Of a DNA stretch of 34,542 nt, positions 1 to 8,690 are shown piece by piece. A program made the position numbers and the translations under genes. The stretch lies in contig DATLJU010000255.1 in NCBI GenBank assembly GCA_035538735.1, positions 1 through 34,542 on the forward strand. Reading direction: 5' to 3'. Under the pieces are notes generated by a model. It was not told the origin of the DNA, did no database searches, and was given only the letters and a program-made list of their open reading frames with translations. Each line of letters starts with the position of its first letter. The first letter of the stretch is position 1. This stretch comes from Anaeromyxobacter_A sp035538735. GTDB taxonomy: Bacteria; Myxococcota; Myxococcia; Myxococcales; Anaeromyxobacteraceae.

Positions 1-150
1 ATCCCGGTGGTGGTCATGTCCGGCCGGCCCGACCCCCGCCTCGCGGTCGACGCGACCCTGCAGAAGCCCTTCTCGCTGGAGACGCTCGTCGACACGCTGG
101 CGAGCTTCGTGCCGGAGCTCGACCGGCAGCCCGCGACCGGGACGCGCTGA
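1..150 (+). CDS. Response regulator receiver domain, C-terminal fragment
   Basis: The window opens inside this frame, which reads IPVVVMSGRPD, then LQKPF, then SLETLVDTL, and stops with TGA at 148-150. The hydrophobic strand followed by MSGRPD, and the K-P-F motif about ten residues later, match strand 4 and the conserved Lys-Pro after strand 5 of a CheY-like receiver. The phosphoacceptor Asp lies outside the window. Only a short tail follows the last helix, so the protein ends with the receiver: either a stand-alone receiver or a hybrid kinase with a C-terminal receiver. The spacing between MSGRPD and KPF is short compared with typical receivers. The partner kinase cannot be seen. Confidence 0.75.
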   Translation: MPVVVMSGRPDPRLAVDATLQKPFSLETLVDTLASFVPELDRQPATGTR

Positions 151-193
151 GCGTCGAGGGTTCCCGCCCGTCTCCCCCACCGGGCCGGGGGTG

Positions 194-211
194 TCGGGGG
201 CGGGCCCCCGA
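194..211. terminator. Perfect hairpin between convergent genes
   Basis: TCGGGGGC and GCCCCCGA form an 8-bp inverted repeat with a 2-nt centre. It sits between the stop of the response regulator (150, plus) and the stop of the MFS gene (327, minus), where a bidirectional terminator would be expected. There is no T-run on either side, so an intrinsic terminator is only a possibility. The rest of 151-326 is GC-rich sequence in which I see no gene. Confidence 0.3.
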
Positions 212-326
212 CCCAGAAGGCGGCGTAGCCGGCGGCCGCTCGCGACATCGAGCGGAGGCGCCGAAGGCGCTGCCGCCGGCAGGGAGAGGGGGCACCGCAG
301 GGTGCGAGCCCCCCCTCTGACCGACA

Positions 327-1604
327 TCAGGCCGCCTCCGAGTCCACCTTCGCCCCGATCCGGATCGTGATCTCGCGCTGCGGGAGGCGGACCGAGACGT
401 CGACGTAGCTGAACGAGGCGAGGAGGAAGGCGAACGCGACCAGCGCACCCGCGACGTTGTAGGCGCCAGCGTACGATCCGGTCGCGTCGGCGATCTTGCC
501 CGCCAGGATGGGGCCGACCACGCCGCCCACGCCCCAGGCCGTGAACAGGATGCCGTAGTTGAGGCCCAGGTTCTTCGTGCCCCACTTGTCGGCGGCGGTG
601 GAGGGGAAGAGGGAGAGGCAGGCGCCGTAGCTGAAGCCGACCACCGCCGCGCCCACCACGAAGCCCGCGACCGTGGTGAAGCTCGAGAACAGGAACATCG
701 CGAGCGCCTGCAGCACGCAGACGAGGCCGATGGTCACCACCCGCCCCACGTAGTCGGACACCACGCCCGCCACGACCCTGCCGCCGGCGTTGAAGCAGGC
801 GAGCAGCGCCACGAACACGAACCCGATGCTGACGGTGTTGCCGGACTGCACCGCCACGATGCGCGCCATGTGGCCGATGATCATGAGGCCGGCGGTCGCG
901 GCGCAGGCGTACTGCAGCCAGAGCGACCAGAAGGTCGTCGTCCGGATCATCTCGCGCCAGGTGCGGTCGGGTCGCGCCGCGGCGAGCGCGTTCGCGACGG
1001 CGCTCTTCTTGGCGAGCTGCGGCTCGCTCGGGTTCGTGATGAACTGCGCGCAGAGCGTGGCGGTGACGAGGAACGCGATCCCGAGGATGCGGAAGGAGCC
1101 CGTCACGCCCTGCGCGGCGAGGAGGTACTTCGAGAGCGGCGCGATGTAGACCGGCGCCAGCCCGAAGCCCGCCACCACGAGCCCGGTGATGAGGCCCTTC
1201 TTCTCGGGCGGGAACCACTTCACGGCGGCGGGCGTGGCGGCGGCGTAGCCGAGGCCGAAGCCGGCCCCCCCCAGCACACCGAAGCCGAGGAGCGCCGGCA
1301 GCATCGCCGTCGGCCCGGCCAGGCTCGCCACGATGAGGCCGATGCCGGTGAGGACTGCGCCCGCGGACGCCACCACCCGAGGGCCGAAGCGGTCCTGGAG
1401 CCGGCCGGCCGGGATCATCATGAGCGCGAAGAAGGCGATCGCGAGCGTGTAGGGGAGCGTCGCCTGGGTCTTCGTCCAGCCGAAGCCGCCGCGCGCCACC
1501 GGCTCGACGAGCGCCTTCGAGAAGACGCTCCAGGCGTACAAGATGCCGAGCGCGAGGTTGAGGCCGGTCCCGGCCAGCGTCACGAGCCATCCGCGTTGCT
1601 TCAT
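327..1604 (-). CDS. MFS transporter, OFA (oxalate/formate antiporter-like) family
   Basis: Predicted 425-residue inner-membrane transporter. The N-terminus (MKQRGWLVTLAGTG, then LALGILYAWSVFSKAL) is typical of the OFA family: a short cytoplasmic lead, then helix 1 with the LYAWSVF signature. The segment AGRLQDRFGPR matches the MFS loop 2-3 motif (GxLaDrxGrR-like), and about 12 hydrophobic helices follow. OFA members exchange or take up small carboxylates such as oxalate, formate, lactate or pyruvate; the substrate cannot be read from the sequence. I chose ATG at 1604 because GGAGG lies just upstream and the encoded start matches the family. The frame stays open upstream to a TTG at 2270, which would give a 647-residue protein (see the upstream entry). 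Confidence 0.85.
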   Translation of the reverse strand: MKQRGWLVTLAGTGLNLALGILYAWSVFSKALVEPVARGGFGWTKTQATLPYTLAIAFFALMMIPAGRLQDRFGPRVVASAGAVLTGIGLIVASLAGPTAMLPALLGFGVLGGAGFGLGYAAATPAAVKWFPPEKKGLITGLVVAGFGLAPVYIAPLSKYLLAAQGVTGSFRILGIAFLVTATLCAQFITNPSEPQLAKKSAVANALAAARPDRTWREMIRTTTFWSLWLQYACAATAGLMIIGHMARIVAVQSGNTVSIGFVFVALLACFNAGGRVVAGVVSDYVGRVVTIGLVCVLQALAMFLFSSFTTVAGFVVGAAVVGFSYGACLSLFPSTAADKWGTKNLGLNYGILFTAWGVGGVVGPILAGKIADATGSYAGAYNVAGALVAFAFLLASFSYVDVSVRLPQREITIRIGAKVDSEAA

Positions 1605-2270
1605 GGAGGTCCTCCGTTGGGTGGGCGCCGCCGCCCGGTCGGGCGAGACGGCGCGTGGTCGTGAAAGTGTGCGATCCGCGCGCGGCCGCGCGGGTGCTCC
1701 GGCGGGCAGCTCGGGCGCCGCGGCGTCGCGGCCCGCGCGTCGTGCGCTGGCGAAGCGCAGCAGGTTGCGCCCGCAGCCGAGGAAGCGCTCCCGCAGCGCC
1801 GCGACCCCGTGCGCCTCGGCGAGCGCCAGCTCCTCGGCGTCGAGGAAGTGGACGACGGAGACGGGGAAGGCGAGCGCGTCGACGCGGACGCGGTCTCGCA
1901 GGCCGTCGTGGAAACGGTTGGCGCTCGGGGGGAGCAGCGCCACGCCGAACCGGCCGGCGGCGCGCATCGTGGGGTGGTCGTACCGGCCGGCGGCCTCGAT
2001 CGCCTCCCCGCCGAAGTCCTGCGCCTCGAGCTGCGCGAGCAGCTCCGCGACCGCGGTGGGCTCAGCATCGGTCACCGTGACGAGGACGCGCCGGCCCTGG
2101 CCCAGGGTGAAGAGGGCGTGCCCGGTGCCGGCCGGCTCGAGCGGGCAGACGGCCACCGCCCTCGCGCTCGAGCCGACGGTGAACCAGCACACGTCGCCAC
2201 GGGCCGAGGCGGGCAGGCGCTCTAGCACCCACCGCAGGATGCGGGCGTGAATGTCGCTGAGCTCGGGCAA
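1605..2270 (-). CDS. Unknown protein in frame with, and running into, the MFS gene
   Basis: From TTG at 2270 the frame encodes about 165 residues with a protein-like composition (MPELSDIHARILRWVLERL, later FGVALLPPSANRF and FPVSVVHFLDAEELALAEA). About 55 Arg/Ala/Pro-rich residues follow and look like translated non-coding DNA. No stop codon separates it from the MFS start at 1604, so it either ends as a fusion with the transporter or has lost its own stop. I recognise no family; the hydrophobic strand FPVSVVHFLDAEEL is faintly like SUFU-type domains, but I would not name it. No clear Shine-Dalgarno precedes the TTG. The palindrome at 2283-2298 lies directly upstream, which supports a transcript starting here. 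Confidence 0.5.
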
Positions 2271-2282
2271 TCAAGCGAAACG

Positions 2283-2298
2283 TTGTCACATGCGACAA
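2283..2298 (-). promoter_or_regulatory. Operator-like palindrome TTGTC-aCATGc-GACAA
   Basis: A 16-bp interrupted palindrome: TTGTC and GACAA arms around a CATG centre, with only one mismatched pair. It lies 13 nt upstream of the TTG at 2270 and downstream of the carboxylase terminator, so it is placed to control the unknown ORF and MFS transporter. On the minus strand TTGTCG within it could serve as a -35 hexamer. A dimeric regulator, for example of the GntR type, would suit such symmetry; the regulator is not in the window. Confidence 0.45.
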
Positions 2299-2313
2299 TG
2301 AACGGCATGCGTG

Positions 2314-2345
2314 AAAACGCCGCCCCCGAAAGGCGGGGGCGGCGT
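2314..2345 (-). terminator. Intrinsic terminator of the acyl-CoA carboxylase operon
   Basis: ACGCCGCCCCCG (2317-2328) and CGGGGGCGGCGT (2334-2345) form a perfect 12-bp stem with a 5-nt loop. In the minus-strand transcript the stem is followed by TTTT (2314-2317), and it lies 24 nt past the carboxylase alpha stop. This is the best intrinsic terminator in the window. Confidence 0.8.
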
Positions 2346-2368
2346 GACCGCAATCAGATCGAGTGAAG

Positions 2369-5335
2369 CTAGCTCGGGACGGCCTTCAGGTAGCCGCTCC
2401 GCACGCGCCGGACGCGCTCCACCTCGAGCGGATCCAACTTCTCGTCGAGCGTCATGAGGACACCGTGCAGGTGCTCCCCGGTCGTGGTGCGCCGCTCGCG
2501 CTCGACCTCCTTGGGATCGCGCGCGACGAACTTTTCGTCGGGCGTGATCTTGAAGAGCGGCTGGCCCTTCTGCACCACCGTCCCGTCGGCGCCCTGCATC
2601 AGGATCTTGTCGATCCGGCCGGAGAACGGCGCCCGGATCGTGTTGAACATCTTCATGACCTCCACGATGTAGAGCGCCTGGCCCTTCTGGAAGTGCATGC
2701 CCTCGTGGACGAAGGTCGGCTTCCCGGGCGCCTCCTGCCCGTAGTACATGCCGCCGCACACGGCCACGATCTCGTCGGCCTTCGTCGCCGGCGGCGGCAC
2801 GAGCACCTTCTTCATGCGCGCCTGCAGCTCCGGATCGGCGAGGTGCGCCGGGATGGTCACCTCGAGGTCGTCCTCGACCCGGAACTCGAAGAAGCGCACC
2901 TTCTCCGCGATCATGAAGAGCATGCCGAGCAGCTCGTTGCCGGCCTCGTAGCCGAGGTGCGCGGCGCGGATCTGCTGCCACGTCTCGGCGTCGTAGCCGC
3001 CGCGCGGCGTCTCGCTCTTCAGGATGTCGTTCAGCTTGTAGAACTCCTCCTTCTCGAGCCCGAACGTCCCGCGCAGCGACTGGTAGAAGCGGATCGACCT
3101 CTGCAGCAGCTCGTGGTCGTGGTGCCAGATGACCTCGGAGGCGGGCCGCTCCGGGTCGTAGACCATGTTGAGGTACTGGTAGGTGTCGTTGAGGACGCCG
3201 AGCGGGTTGCGGATCCAGACGACGCGGCCGTCCTGCAGCTGGTACTGCTTGCGGTTGAGCGACAGCCATCCGGCGAACAGGTGCGGATCCTCGAGCAGCC
3301 GCTCCATCGGCCGGAGCAGGAGCGTCTGCTTCCGGTCGAGCACCTCGGCCATGGCCCTCGCGATCGCCCCGTCACCGCCGGACGCGGCCGCGATCTCGTT
3401 CGCGTAGTGCTTCTTCATCTCGGCGAACGCGAAGGCGAGGTCGATCTTGTTCGCCTCCTCCTTGAGGCGGCCGGCGAGGGTGAGGTACGGCACGACGAAG
3501 CGGGTGGTCGGCTTCGCCAGGACGTTCTGGCCGATGAACCAGTTGACGAGCCCGTAGTGGAACTCGAGGTTCGTGGCGAGGTTCACGCCGCGCAGGCTCA
3601 TCTGCCCCAGCACCTCGGCGAGCTTGCGGTAGCTGGCGAGCCGGGCCTCTCCGATCGTGAGCAGCAGCGCCAGGTTCGAGTCGTAGGCGCCCGCCACCTT
3701 GTAGCGCATGAACATGCGGGTGTCGGGGTTGGGCAGGCTGATGCCCTGGTCGTCGCGGATCTCGCCCTCGATCGGGCTCGACCAGTGACGGATGAGCCCG
3801 CCGGCGTGCGGCGAGAGCGAGGCGTCGGTGGCGTTGAGGCGCGCCTCGACCGAGGCCGCGAAGCGCGGCAGCCGCCGCGGCTTGGGCAGCCGCTCGCCGT
3901 GCCGGGCGAGGAGCGCCATCGCCTCGACCAGCGACTCGACCACGAACGTATCCGACGAATCGTCGGGGTTCGTGAACTCGAGGCGATAGCAGAGCTCGGT
4001 CACCCGGTGCTCGACCTGGATCCGGGTGTTGACCTCCATGAAGTAGTACCGGTCGCGATCGACGATGCACTCGAAGGTCGAGGCAGAGTCGAGCCCGACC
4101 GCCTCGCCGAAGCGGGCGGCGTCGTCCTCCATCCGCTTCAGGATCTCGAGGTCCGTGCGGAGCGCCTTCGCCTCCTCGGCGCGGCCGGCCTCGTCGGCGG
4201 CGGCGATCGCGGCGGCGAGCCCCTCCTGCGTCACGGAGACCTCGAGCAGCTTCTGCTCGTGCATCTGCAGCGAGCAGTCGCGGCCGCCGAGCGAGATGCA
4301 CCAGCGCCCGTTGCCGAGGAGCTGGATCTCGTTGTGGCGCGTCTGCTCGATGTTGAGCTCGATGAGGACGTTCTTGTTGTCGCCGATCCCGGTCGCCTTC
4401 ACCTCCGAGAGCACCTCGCGCACCATGGCGGGGGTCTCGGCCGCGGCCTCCTCGATCATCCTCTCGTCGGGGGTGCGCGCGGTGAGCAGCTTCCCGCCCA
4501 GGATGCGCTGGCCCTTGCCGCCGCCGCCGCCGATGGCCTTGAGGCGGACGCGGCTCCCCGGGTACTTGCGGAACATCTCCGCCACCTCGTGCTGCACCTG
4601 GGTGGCGAGCTCCTCGATCGAGAAGAGGTCCATCCCCTTCGCGTACGACCCGGCCAGCACGTGCTCGGCCAGGTCCTCGAGGGGAGCCTCCTCCAGGATC
4701 TTCGCGTCGATGTGGAACTCGCGCGCCTCGTCGACGAGCTGCAGCTTCTTGCGCGTGTCGAACTTCTTGAGGAGGGTGCGGGCGGCGACGTTGTTCACGC
4801 CCGGCGTCACCGAGACGCCCACCTCGACCGCGGTGCGCTTCGCCTCGTCCTTCTTCCCGGCGCGCGCCTGCACCGTCGAGTTCGGGCCGATGAACGTCAG
4901 GCCGGCCTTCTCGATGGTGGCGACGAACTCCTCGTCCTCGGCCATGAAGCCGTAGCCGGCGAAGATCGAGTCGTAGCCGTTGTCCTTCGCGATCTGCACG
5001 ATCTGGTGCATCCGCTCGACGCGCTCCTCCTTGCTCGCGCCGGTGTAGTCCGGCACGCGGTGGACGCGGCGGTTGTCGCTGAGCTGGCGCAGCTCGGGCG
5101 CGAGCGCGTTGGCGTAGACGATCGAGTCCTTCTCCGAGAGCAGGATCCCGTAGTGGGTGATCCCCATCTCCTCGAAGACGTCCATCGCTTCCTTGCGGAT
5201 CGGGCCGCGGCAGACGATGAGCGGCTTCAGGTCCTCGCAGTCGAAGGAGCGCGCCCAGGCGGAGGCACTCTGCGCGAGGCGCCGATCGCGGTGGGTGAGC
5301 GGGTTGCCGTTGTACCAGTCGATGGGGGCAGTCAT
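2369..5335 (-). CDS. Acyl-CoA carboxylase alpha subunit: biotin carboxylase plus biotin carrier
   Basis: A 988-residue protein with an ATP-grasp biotin carboxylase half and a biotinyl domain near the C-terminus. Visible motifs: glycine loop GGGGGKGQRI (about 269-278), EVNTRIQVEH (about 434-443, the metal/biotin-site motif) and biotinylation site EVMKM with Lys about 895. It would carboxylate its own biotin with bicarbonate and ATP, and the beta subunit downstream-partnered at 5382-7106 would pass CO2 to an acyl-CoA. It is much longer than the usual alpha chain (about 660-680). The normally conserved HPGYG reads FAGYG (about 125-129), roughly 75 extra residues sit before the glycine loop (about 182-258), and about 92 residues follow the biotinyl Lys. 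ATG at 5335 has GGAG-like sequence upstream. The gap to the beta gene is 46 nt, same strand. Acetyl- versus propionyl-CoA specificity is not readable. Confidence 0.88.
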   Translation of the reverse strand: MTAPIDWYNGNPLTHRDRRLAQSASAWARSFDCEDLKPLIVCRGPIRKEAMDVFEEMGITHYGILLSEKDSIVYANALAPELRQLSDNRRVHRVPDYTGASKEERVERMHQIVQIAKDNGYDSIFAGYGFMAEDEEFVATIEKAGLTFIGPNSTVQARAGKKDEAKRTAVEVGVSVTPGVNNVAARTLLKKFDTRKKLQLVDEAREFHIDAKILEEAPLEDLAEHVLAGSYAKGMDLFSIEELATQVQHEVAEMFRKYPGSRVRLKAIGGGGGKGQRILGGKLLTARTPDERMIEEAAAETPAMVREVLSEVKATGIGDNKNVLIELNIEQTRHNEIQLLGNGRWCISLGGRDCSLQMHEQKLLEVSVTQEGLAAAIAAADEAGRAEEAKALRTDLEILKRMEDDAARFGEAVGLDSASTFECIVDRDRYYFMEVNTRIQVEHRVTELCYRLEFTNPDDSSDTFVVESLVEAMALLARHGERLPKPRRLPRFAASVEARLNATDASLSPHAGGLIRHWSSPIEGEIRDDQGISLPNPDTRMFMRYKVAGAYDSNLALLLTIGEARLASYRKLAEVLGQMSLRGVNLATNLEFHYGLVNWFIGQNVLAKPTTRFVVPYLTLAGRLKEEANKIDLAFAFAEMKKHYANEIAAASGGDGAIARAMAEVLDRKQTLLLRPMERLLEDPHLFAGWLSLNRKQYQLQDGRVVWIRNPLGVLNDTYQYLNMVYDPERPASEVIWHHDHELLQRSIRFYQSLRGTFGLEKEEFYKLNDILKSETPRGGYDAETWQQIRAAHLGYEAGNELLGMLFMIAEKVRFFEFRVEDDLEVTIPAHLADPELQARMKKVLVPPPATKADEIVAVCGGMYYGQEAPGKPTFVHEGMHFQKGQALYIVEVMKMFNTIRAPFSGRIDKILMQGADGTVVQKGQPLFKITPDEKFVARDPKEVERERRTTTGEHLHGVLMTLDEKLDPLEVERVRRVRSGYLKAVPS

Positions 5336-5381
5336 CGGGTGGGTCTCCGGTCGTGGATCGAGTGGATCGTGCCTTCGGGGC

Positions 5382-7106
5382 CTAGTGGAACTCGCGCTGC
5401 GGGCCCGTCATGGGCGACGGCTTGTAGTGGCGGAGGAGGAAGTGGAGGTGCTTGCCGAGCTCCTCGCGCAGGTCGGTCGGCATGACGAGCTGCGAGATCG
5501 AGCCGAGCGCCAGACCTTCCTTCGGGTTCATGAGCTCGCGCTCGTAGCGGCGCGACAGCGCCCCCTCCTCCTGCTTCAGCCACTCGGCGGCCTCGCGCTC
5601 GGCGTCCTTCTTCGCCTCCGGCGGCTCGACGCCGGCTGCGATGCGCTGCTCGACGCCCTTCTTCACGCGCTCCGCCTTGGCGCTGCGCATCTTGCGCAGC
5701 TCGTCCTTGTAGACGAACTCCTTGCCGGCCGGCCCCATCACCGCCAGCCGGGTGGTGGGGAGCGCCAGCACCACGTCGGCGCCGGTCGGGTAGTTGTTGT
5801 AGGACGCGTACGCTCCGCCGAACGCATTCCGCAGGATGAGCAGGATGCGTGGCGTGCGCACGTCGACGATGGAGTCGAGCATGGCGCGGCCCGCCTGCAC
5901 GATGCCGCGCGACTCTTGCTCGCGGCCGGGCAGGAAGCCGGTCGTGTCCTCCATGAAGATGAGCGGGATGTTGTAGATGTTGCAGAACCGCACGAACCTG
6001 GCGATCTTCGTGGCCGAGTCGCAGTCGATCTGGCCGGAGGCGACGGCGCTGTTGTTCGCGACGAAGCCCACCACGTGCCCGCCCAGCCGGCCGAAGGCCG
6101 TCACCACCTCGCGGGCGCGCTCGGGCTGCATCTCGAAGAAGTCGCCGTAGTCGCACACCTGCTGGATGATGATCGAGACGTCGAACGGGGTGTTGAAACC
6201 GGTCGGCGAGTTGAACGCCTTCTTGAGGAGGGTGTTGATCTCCCAGGTCTTGCGCGAGACGGGATCCGTCGTCGGCTGGTACGGCGGCGAGACGGAGTTG
6301 TTGTCCGGGATGTACCCGAGCACGCGCACCGCCTGCCGGAGCGCCGCCAGCTCGTCCGCGACCGTGAGGTCGGCCACGCCCGACGCGCCGTGCACCTTGG
6401 GCCCGCCCAGCTCCTCGGGCGTGATGTCCTCCCCCAGCACCGACTTCACGACGCCCGGCCCGGTCAGCCCGAAGAACGTGTCCGCGGGCTGGATGACGAA
6501 GCTGCCCTGGCGCGGCAGGTAGGATCCGCCGCCGGCGTTGAAGCCGAACATGCACATGATCGACGGCACGACGCCGCTGATCTTGCGCAGCGCCGTGAAC
6601 GCCTCGGCGTAGCCGTCGAGCCCGCCCACGCCGGCCGGCACGAACGCGCCCGCCGAGTCGTTCATGCCGATGAGCGGGATGCCCTTCTCGCCCGCCAGCC
6701 GGAAGAGGCGCGCGAGCTTGTTGCCGTTCGTGGCGTCCATCGACCCGGCCCGCACGGTGAAGTCGTGCCCGTAGCAGGCGACGTCGCGGCCGCGGATCTT
6801 CAGGATGGCCGTGACGAGGGAGGCGCCGTCGAGGTTCTTGCCCCAGTTCCGGTAGAGGACGATCGGCTCCTCGTCCGTGAGCAGGCGGATGCGCTCCCAG
6901 ACCGTCATTCGCTGCTTGGCGTGCTGCTTCTCGATCTGCTCGATAGGGACCGAGCGGATCGGGCGCTGGATGAGGTCGTGCCCCTCCTTCATCACCTCCT
7001 CGTACGGGCCGGTGGCGCGCGCGATCTCGCCCGGGATGTTGAATTCCACCTTCTCAGGCGGGTCGAGTGGGTTCGTCAGGATGGGCTTCAGCGCTTTGGT
7101 GGCCAT
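5382..7106 (-). CDS. Acyl-CoA carboxylase beta subunit (carboxyltransferase)
   Basis: A 574-residue carboxyltransferase of the crotonase-fold family (propionyl-CoA carboxylase beta / glutaconyl-CoA decarboxylase alpha). The N-terminal half has the first oxyanion-hole loop GFNAGGGSYLP, preceded by the SAGAFVPAGVGGLDGYAEA segment that lines the acyl-CoA site. The C-terminal half has VANNSAVASGQID, then FMEDTTGFLPGREQE and the second loop NAFGGAYASYNNYP. It is first in a two-gene operon with the alpha subunit. ATG at 7106 is preceded by GGAGG with good spacing. It is slightly longer than the usual 510-540 residues because of a charged helical stretch (KAERVKKGVEQRIAAG, then EAKKDAEREAAEWLKQEE). 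With no membrane beta or gamma decarboxylase subunit nearby, carboxylation is more likely than decarboxylation. Confidence 0.88.
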   Translation of the reverse strand: MATKALKPILTNPLDPPEKVEFNIPGEIARATGPYEEVMKEGHDLIQRPIRSVPIEQIEKQHAKQRMTVWERIRLLTDEEPIVLYRNWGKNLDGASLVTAILKIRGRDVACYGHDFTVRAGSMDATNGNKLARLFRLAGEKGIPLIGMNDSAGAFVPAGVGGLDGYAEAFTALRKISGVVPSIMCMFGFNAGGGSYLPRQGSFVIQPADTFFGLTGPGVVKSVLGEDITPEELGGPKVHGASGVADLTVADELAALRQAVRVLGYIPDNNSVSPPYQPTTDPVSRKTWEINTLLKKAFNSPTGFNTPFDVSIIIQQVCDYGDFFEMQPERAREVVTAFGRLGGHVVGFVANNSAVASGQIDCDSATKIARFVRFCNIYNIPLIFMEDTTGFLPGREQESRGIVQAGRAMLDSIVDVRTPRILLILRNAFGGAYASYNNYPTGADVVLALPTTRLAVMGPAGKEFVYKDELRKMRSAKAERVKKGVEQRIAAGVEPPEAKKDAEREAAEWLKQEEGALSRRYERELMNPKEGLALGSISQLVMPTDLREELGKHLHFLLRHYKPSPMTGPQREFH

Positions 7107-7168
7107 CGACGCGATCCTCCGAGGACGGTGGACGGTGGTCGTCCGGGTGCAGAGCGTGCGAGTCGCCC

Positions 7169-7190
7169 GGGCCCGCCGTTTGGCGGGCCC
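7169..7190 (-). promoter_or_regulatory. Leader hairpin upstream of the carboxylase operon
   Basis: GGGCCCGCC and GGCGGGCCC form a perfect 9-bp stem with a 4-nt loop, about 63 nt ahead of the carboxyltransferase start. There is no T-run on the minus strand, so it is not a clear attenuator. Just upstream, 7202-7232 is unusually AT-rich for this DNA and reads TTGTCA then GTATTT on the minus strand, a plausible region for the operon promoter. Nothing else is apparent in 7107-7301. Confidence 0.35.
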
Positions 7191-7301
7191 TGTGAGGGGT
7201 TGGCGAAAAACGGAACGTGAAATACTGACAAACTTCGGTGGGGTCGGGCAAGGGGCTTCGCGTCCCGGAAGGGTGAGACGCAGTGCGGCAACTGCGCGAG
7301 G

Positions 7302-8690
7302 TCAACGCCCGGAGACGGAAGCGGGCGTCGCGGCGGCGCCGCCCGGCGCGCCGGTGCCGAGCTGCCCCCGATCATTGGCGCCCCAGCAGGCGACCCCGCC
7401 GTCGGTGAGGAGCGCGCAGCTGTGGTCGAAGCCGGCCGTGATCGACCGCGCCGGCGCGAGCGACACGGTGAAGAGGCCGCGCGGCGTCGCGGGCGCGGCG
7501 AGCTGCGCCTGGTCGTTGGCCCCGAAGCAGACCACCTCGCCGGCCGTCCCCACGACGCAGGTGTGCCGGTCGCCCGCCGCGAGCGCCGCCGGCGCGACGC
7601 CGGGGAGCGACACCGGCGCGGGCCGCTGGATGCTGAGCTGGGCGTTGTCTCCGCCGGCCGCCTGCCCGGACGCGTTCGCGCCCCAGCACTGGAGCGCCCC
7701 CGAGACGACCGCGCAGGTGTGGCCGGCGCCCGCCGCGAGTGCGGTGGCGCCCTGCTGCAGCCCCTGAGCCTGGACCGGCTTCGACTGATCGGAGGTGCCG
7801 CCGTTCCCGAGCTGCCACGAGCCGCCGGCGCCCCAGCACCAGACCGCGCCCGAGACGATCGCGCACGTGTGGCGGTCGCCGGCCGCGAGCGCCGTCGGAG
7901 CGGCCCCGAGGTCGGAGGCCTGGCCCGGCGCAGGCCGGTTGGTGAACGCCCCGTCGCCGAGCTGGCCGGAGTCGTCGCTCCCCCAGCACCAGACCGCGCC
8001 GCCGACGACCGCGCAGGTGTGTCCGTAGTAGGTGGGCACCGCCCCCGCGGTCTCGCCGCCGCCCGCCGCGAGGAGCGCCGCCGGCCCGGGCAGCCCCTGC
8101 ACGGGCACGGGGAGCGCCCGCTGGACGTGCGTCCCGTCGCCGAGCGCGCCCGTGGTGTTGTCGCCCCAGCAGTACACCGCGCCGCCCTGGGCGAGCACGG
8201 CGCAGCCGTGGACGAAGCCGGCCATGACGGCGCTCGCGGGCCCGGGCAGCGCGACCGTGACCGGCACGGAGCTGTTCTGCATCGTGCCGTCGCCGAGCTG
8301 GCCGTGCTCGTTGCCGCCCCAGCAGTGCACGGCGCCGTCGTCGAGGAGCGCGCAGGTGTGCGCGAACCCCGCGGCAACGGCGGTGGCGCGGCGGCACGCG
8401 TCGCCGCTCCGCAGCCAGCCCGGGGCGCAGGCCAGGGCGCAGGCGTGAGCGACGCAGGCGGGGATGGCGTGCGGATCGGCGGCGGCGGCGCACGCCTGGC
8501 ACGTCCCGCCGCAGTGCGCCGCGTCCTCAGCCATGCACGCCCCGCCGCAGCTCACCTCGCCCGCGACGCAGCCCGTGGCGAGCAGCGTGGGGGAGGCGCC
8601 GTGATCGACGAGGGTGTCGCCGCACGCCGACCACCACAGCGCCGCGGCAGCGGCGAGGGCGGCGAAGAGGATCCGTCGGAGGGTCGCCAT
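7302..8690 (-). CDS. RCC1-repeat lipoprotein
   Basis: A 462-residue exported lipoprotein: signal peptide MATLRRILFAALAAAAAL, then lipobox WSAC with Cys23. A cysteine-rich stretch follows (CVAGEVSCGGACMAED, then CGGTCQAC), common at the start of myxobacterial surface proteins. About seven RCC1/BNR-type blade repeats come next, each with a core like AAGFAHTCALLDDGAVHCWG and N-x-x-GQLGDG, so a beta-propeller outside the cytoplasm is expected. Most blades carry a Cys in HTCA and another in CWG, so each blade may hold a disulfide. Its ATG overlaps the caspase gene stop by one base (TGATG), so it is coupled as the last gene of the sigma operon. Such propellers usually bind proteins or ligands; the partner is unknown. 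Confidence 0.85.
   Translation of the reverse strand: MATLRRILFAALAAAAALWWSACGDTLVDHGASPTLLATGCVAGEVSCGGACMAEDAAHCGGTCQACAAAADPHAIPACVAHACALACAPGWLRSGDACRRATAVAAGFAHTCALLDDGAVHCWGGNEHGQLGDGTMQNSSVPVTVALPGPASAVMAGFVHGCAVLAQGGAVYCWGDNTTGALGDGTHVQRALPVPVQGLPGPAALLAAGGGETAGAVPTYYGHTCAVVGGAVWCWGSDDSGQLGDGAFTNRPAPGQASDLGAAPTALAAGDRHTCAIVSGAVWCWGAGGSWQLGNGGTSDQSKPVQAQGLQQGATALAAGAGHTCAVVSGALQCWGANASGQAAGGDNAQLSIQRPAPVSLPGVAPAALAAGDRHTCVVGTAGEVVCFGANDQAQLAAPATPRGLFTVSLAPARSITAGFDHSCALLTDGGVACWGANDRGQLGTGAPGGAAATPASVSGR

Noticed and set aside
2363..5485. 1040-codon plus-strand open frame opposite the biotin carboxylase gene
   Set aside because: Its protein is Arg/His/Leu/Val-rich with no motifs, while the minus strand carries clear ATP-grasp and biotinyl motifs. 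Such antisense frames are normal in GC-rich DNA.
7302..8690. Regularly spaced similar DNA segments in the RCC1 gene, which could be taken for a tandem array or CRISPR
   Set aside because: The period follows protein blades (about 50 residues) and units diverge at the DNA level; there are no identical repeats with spacers.
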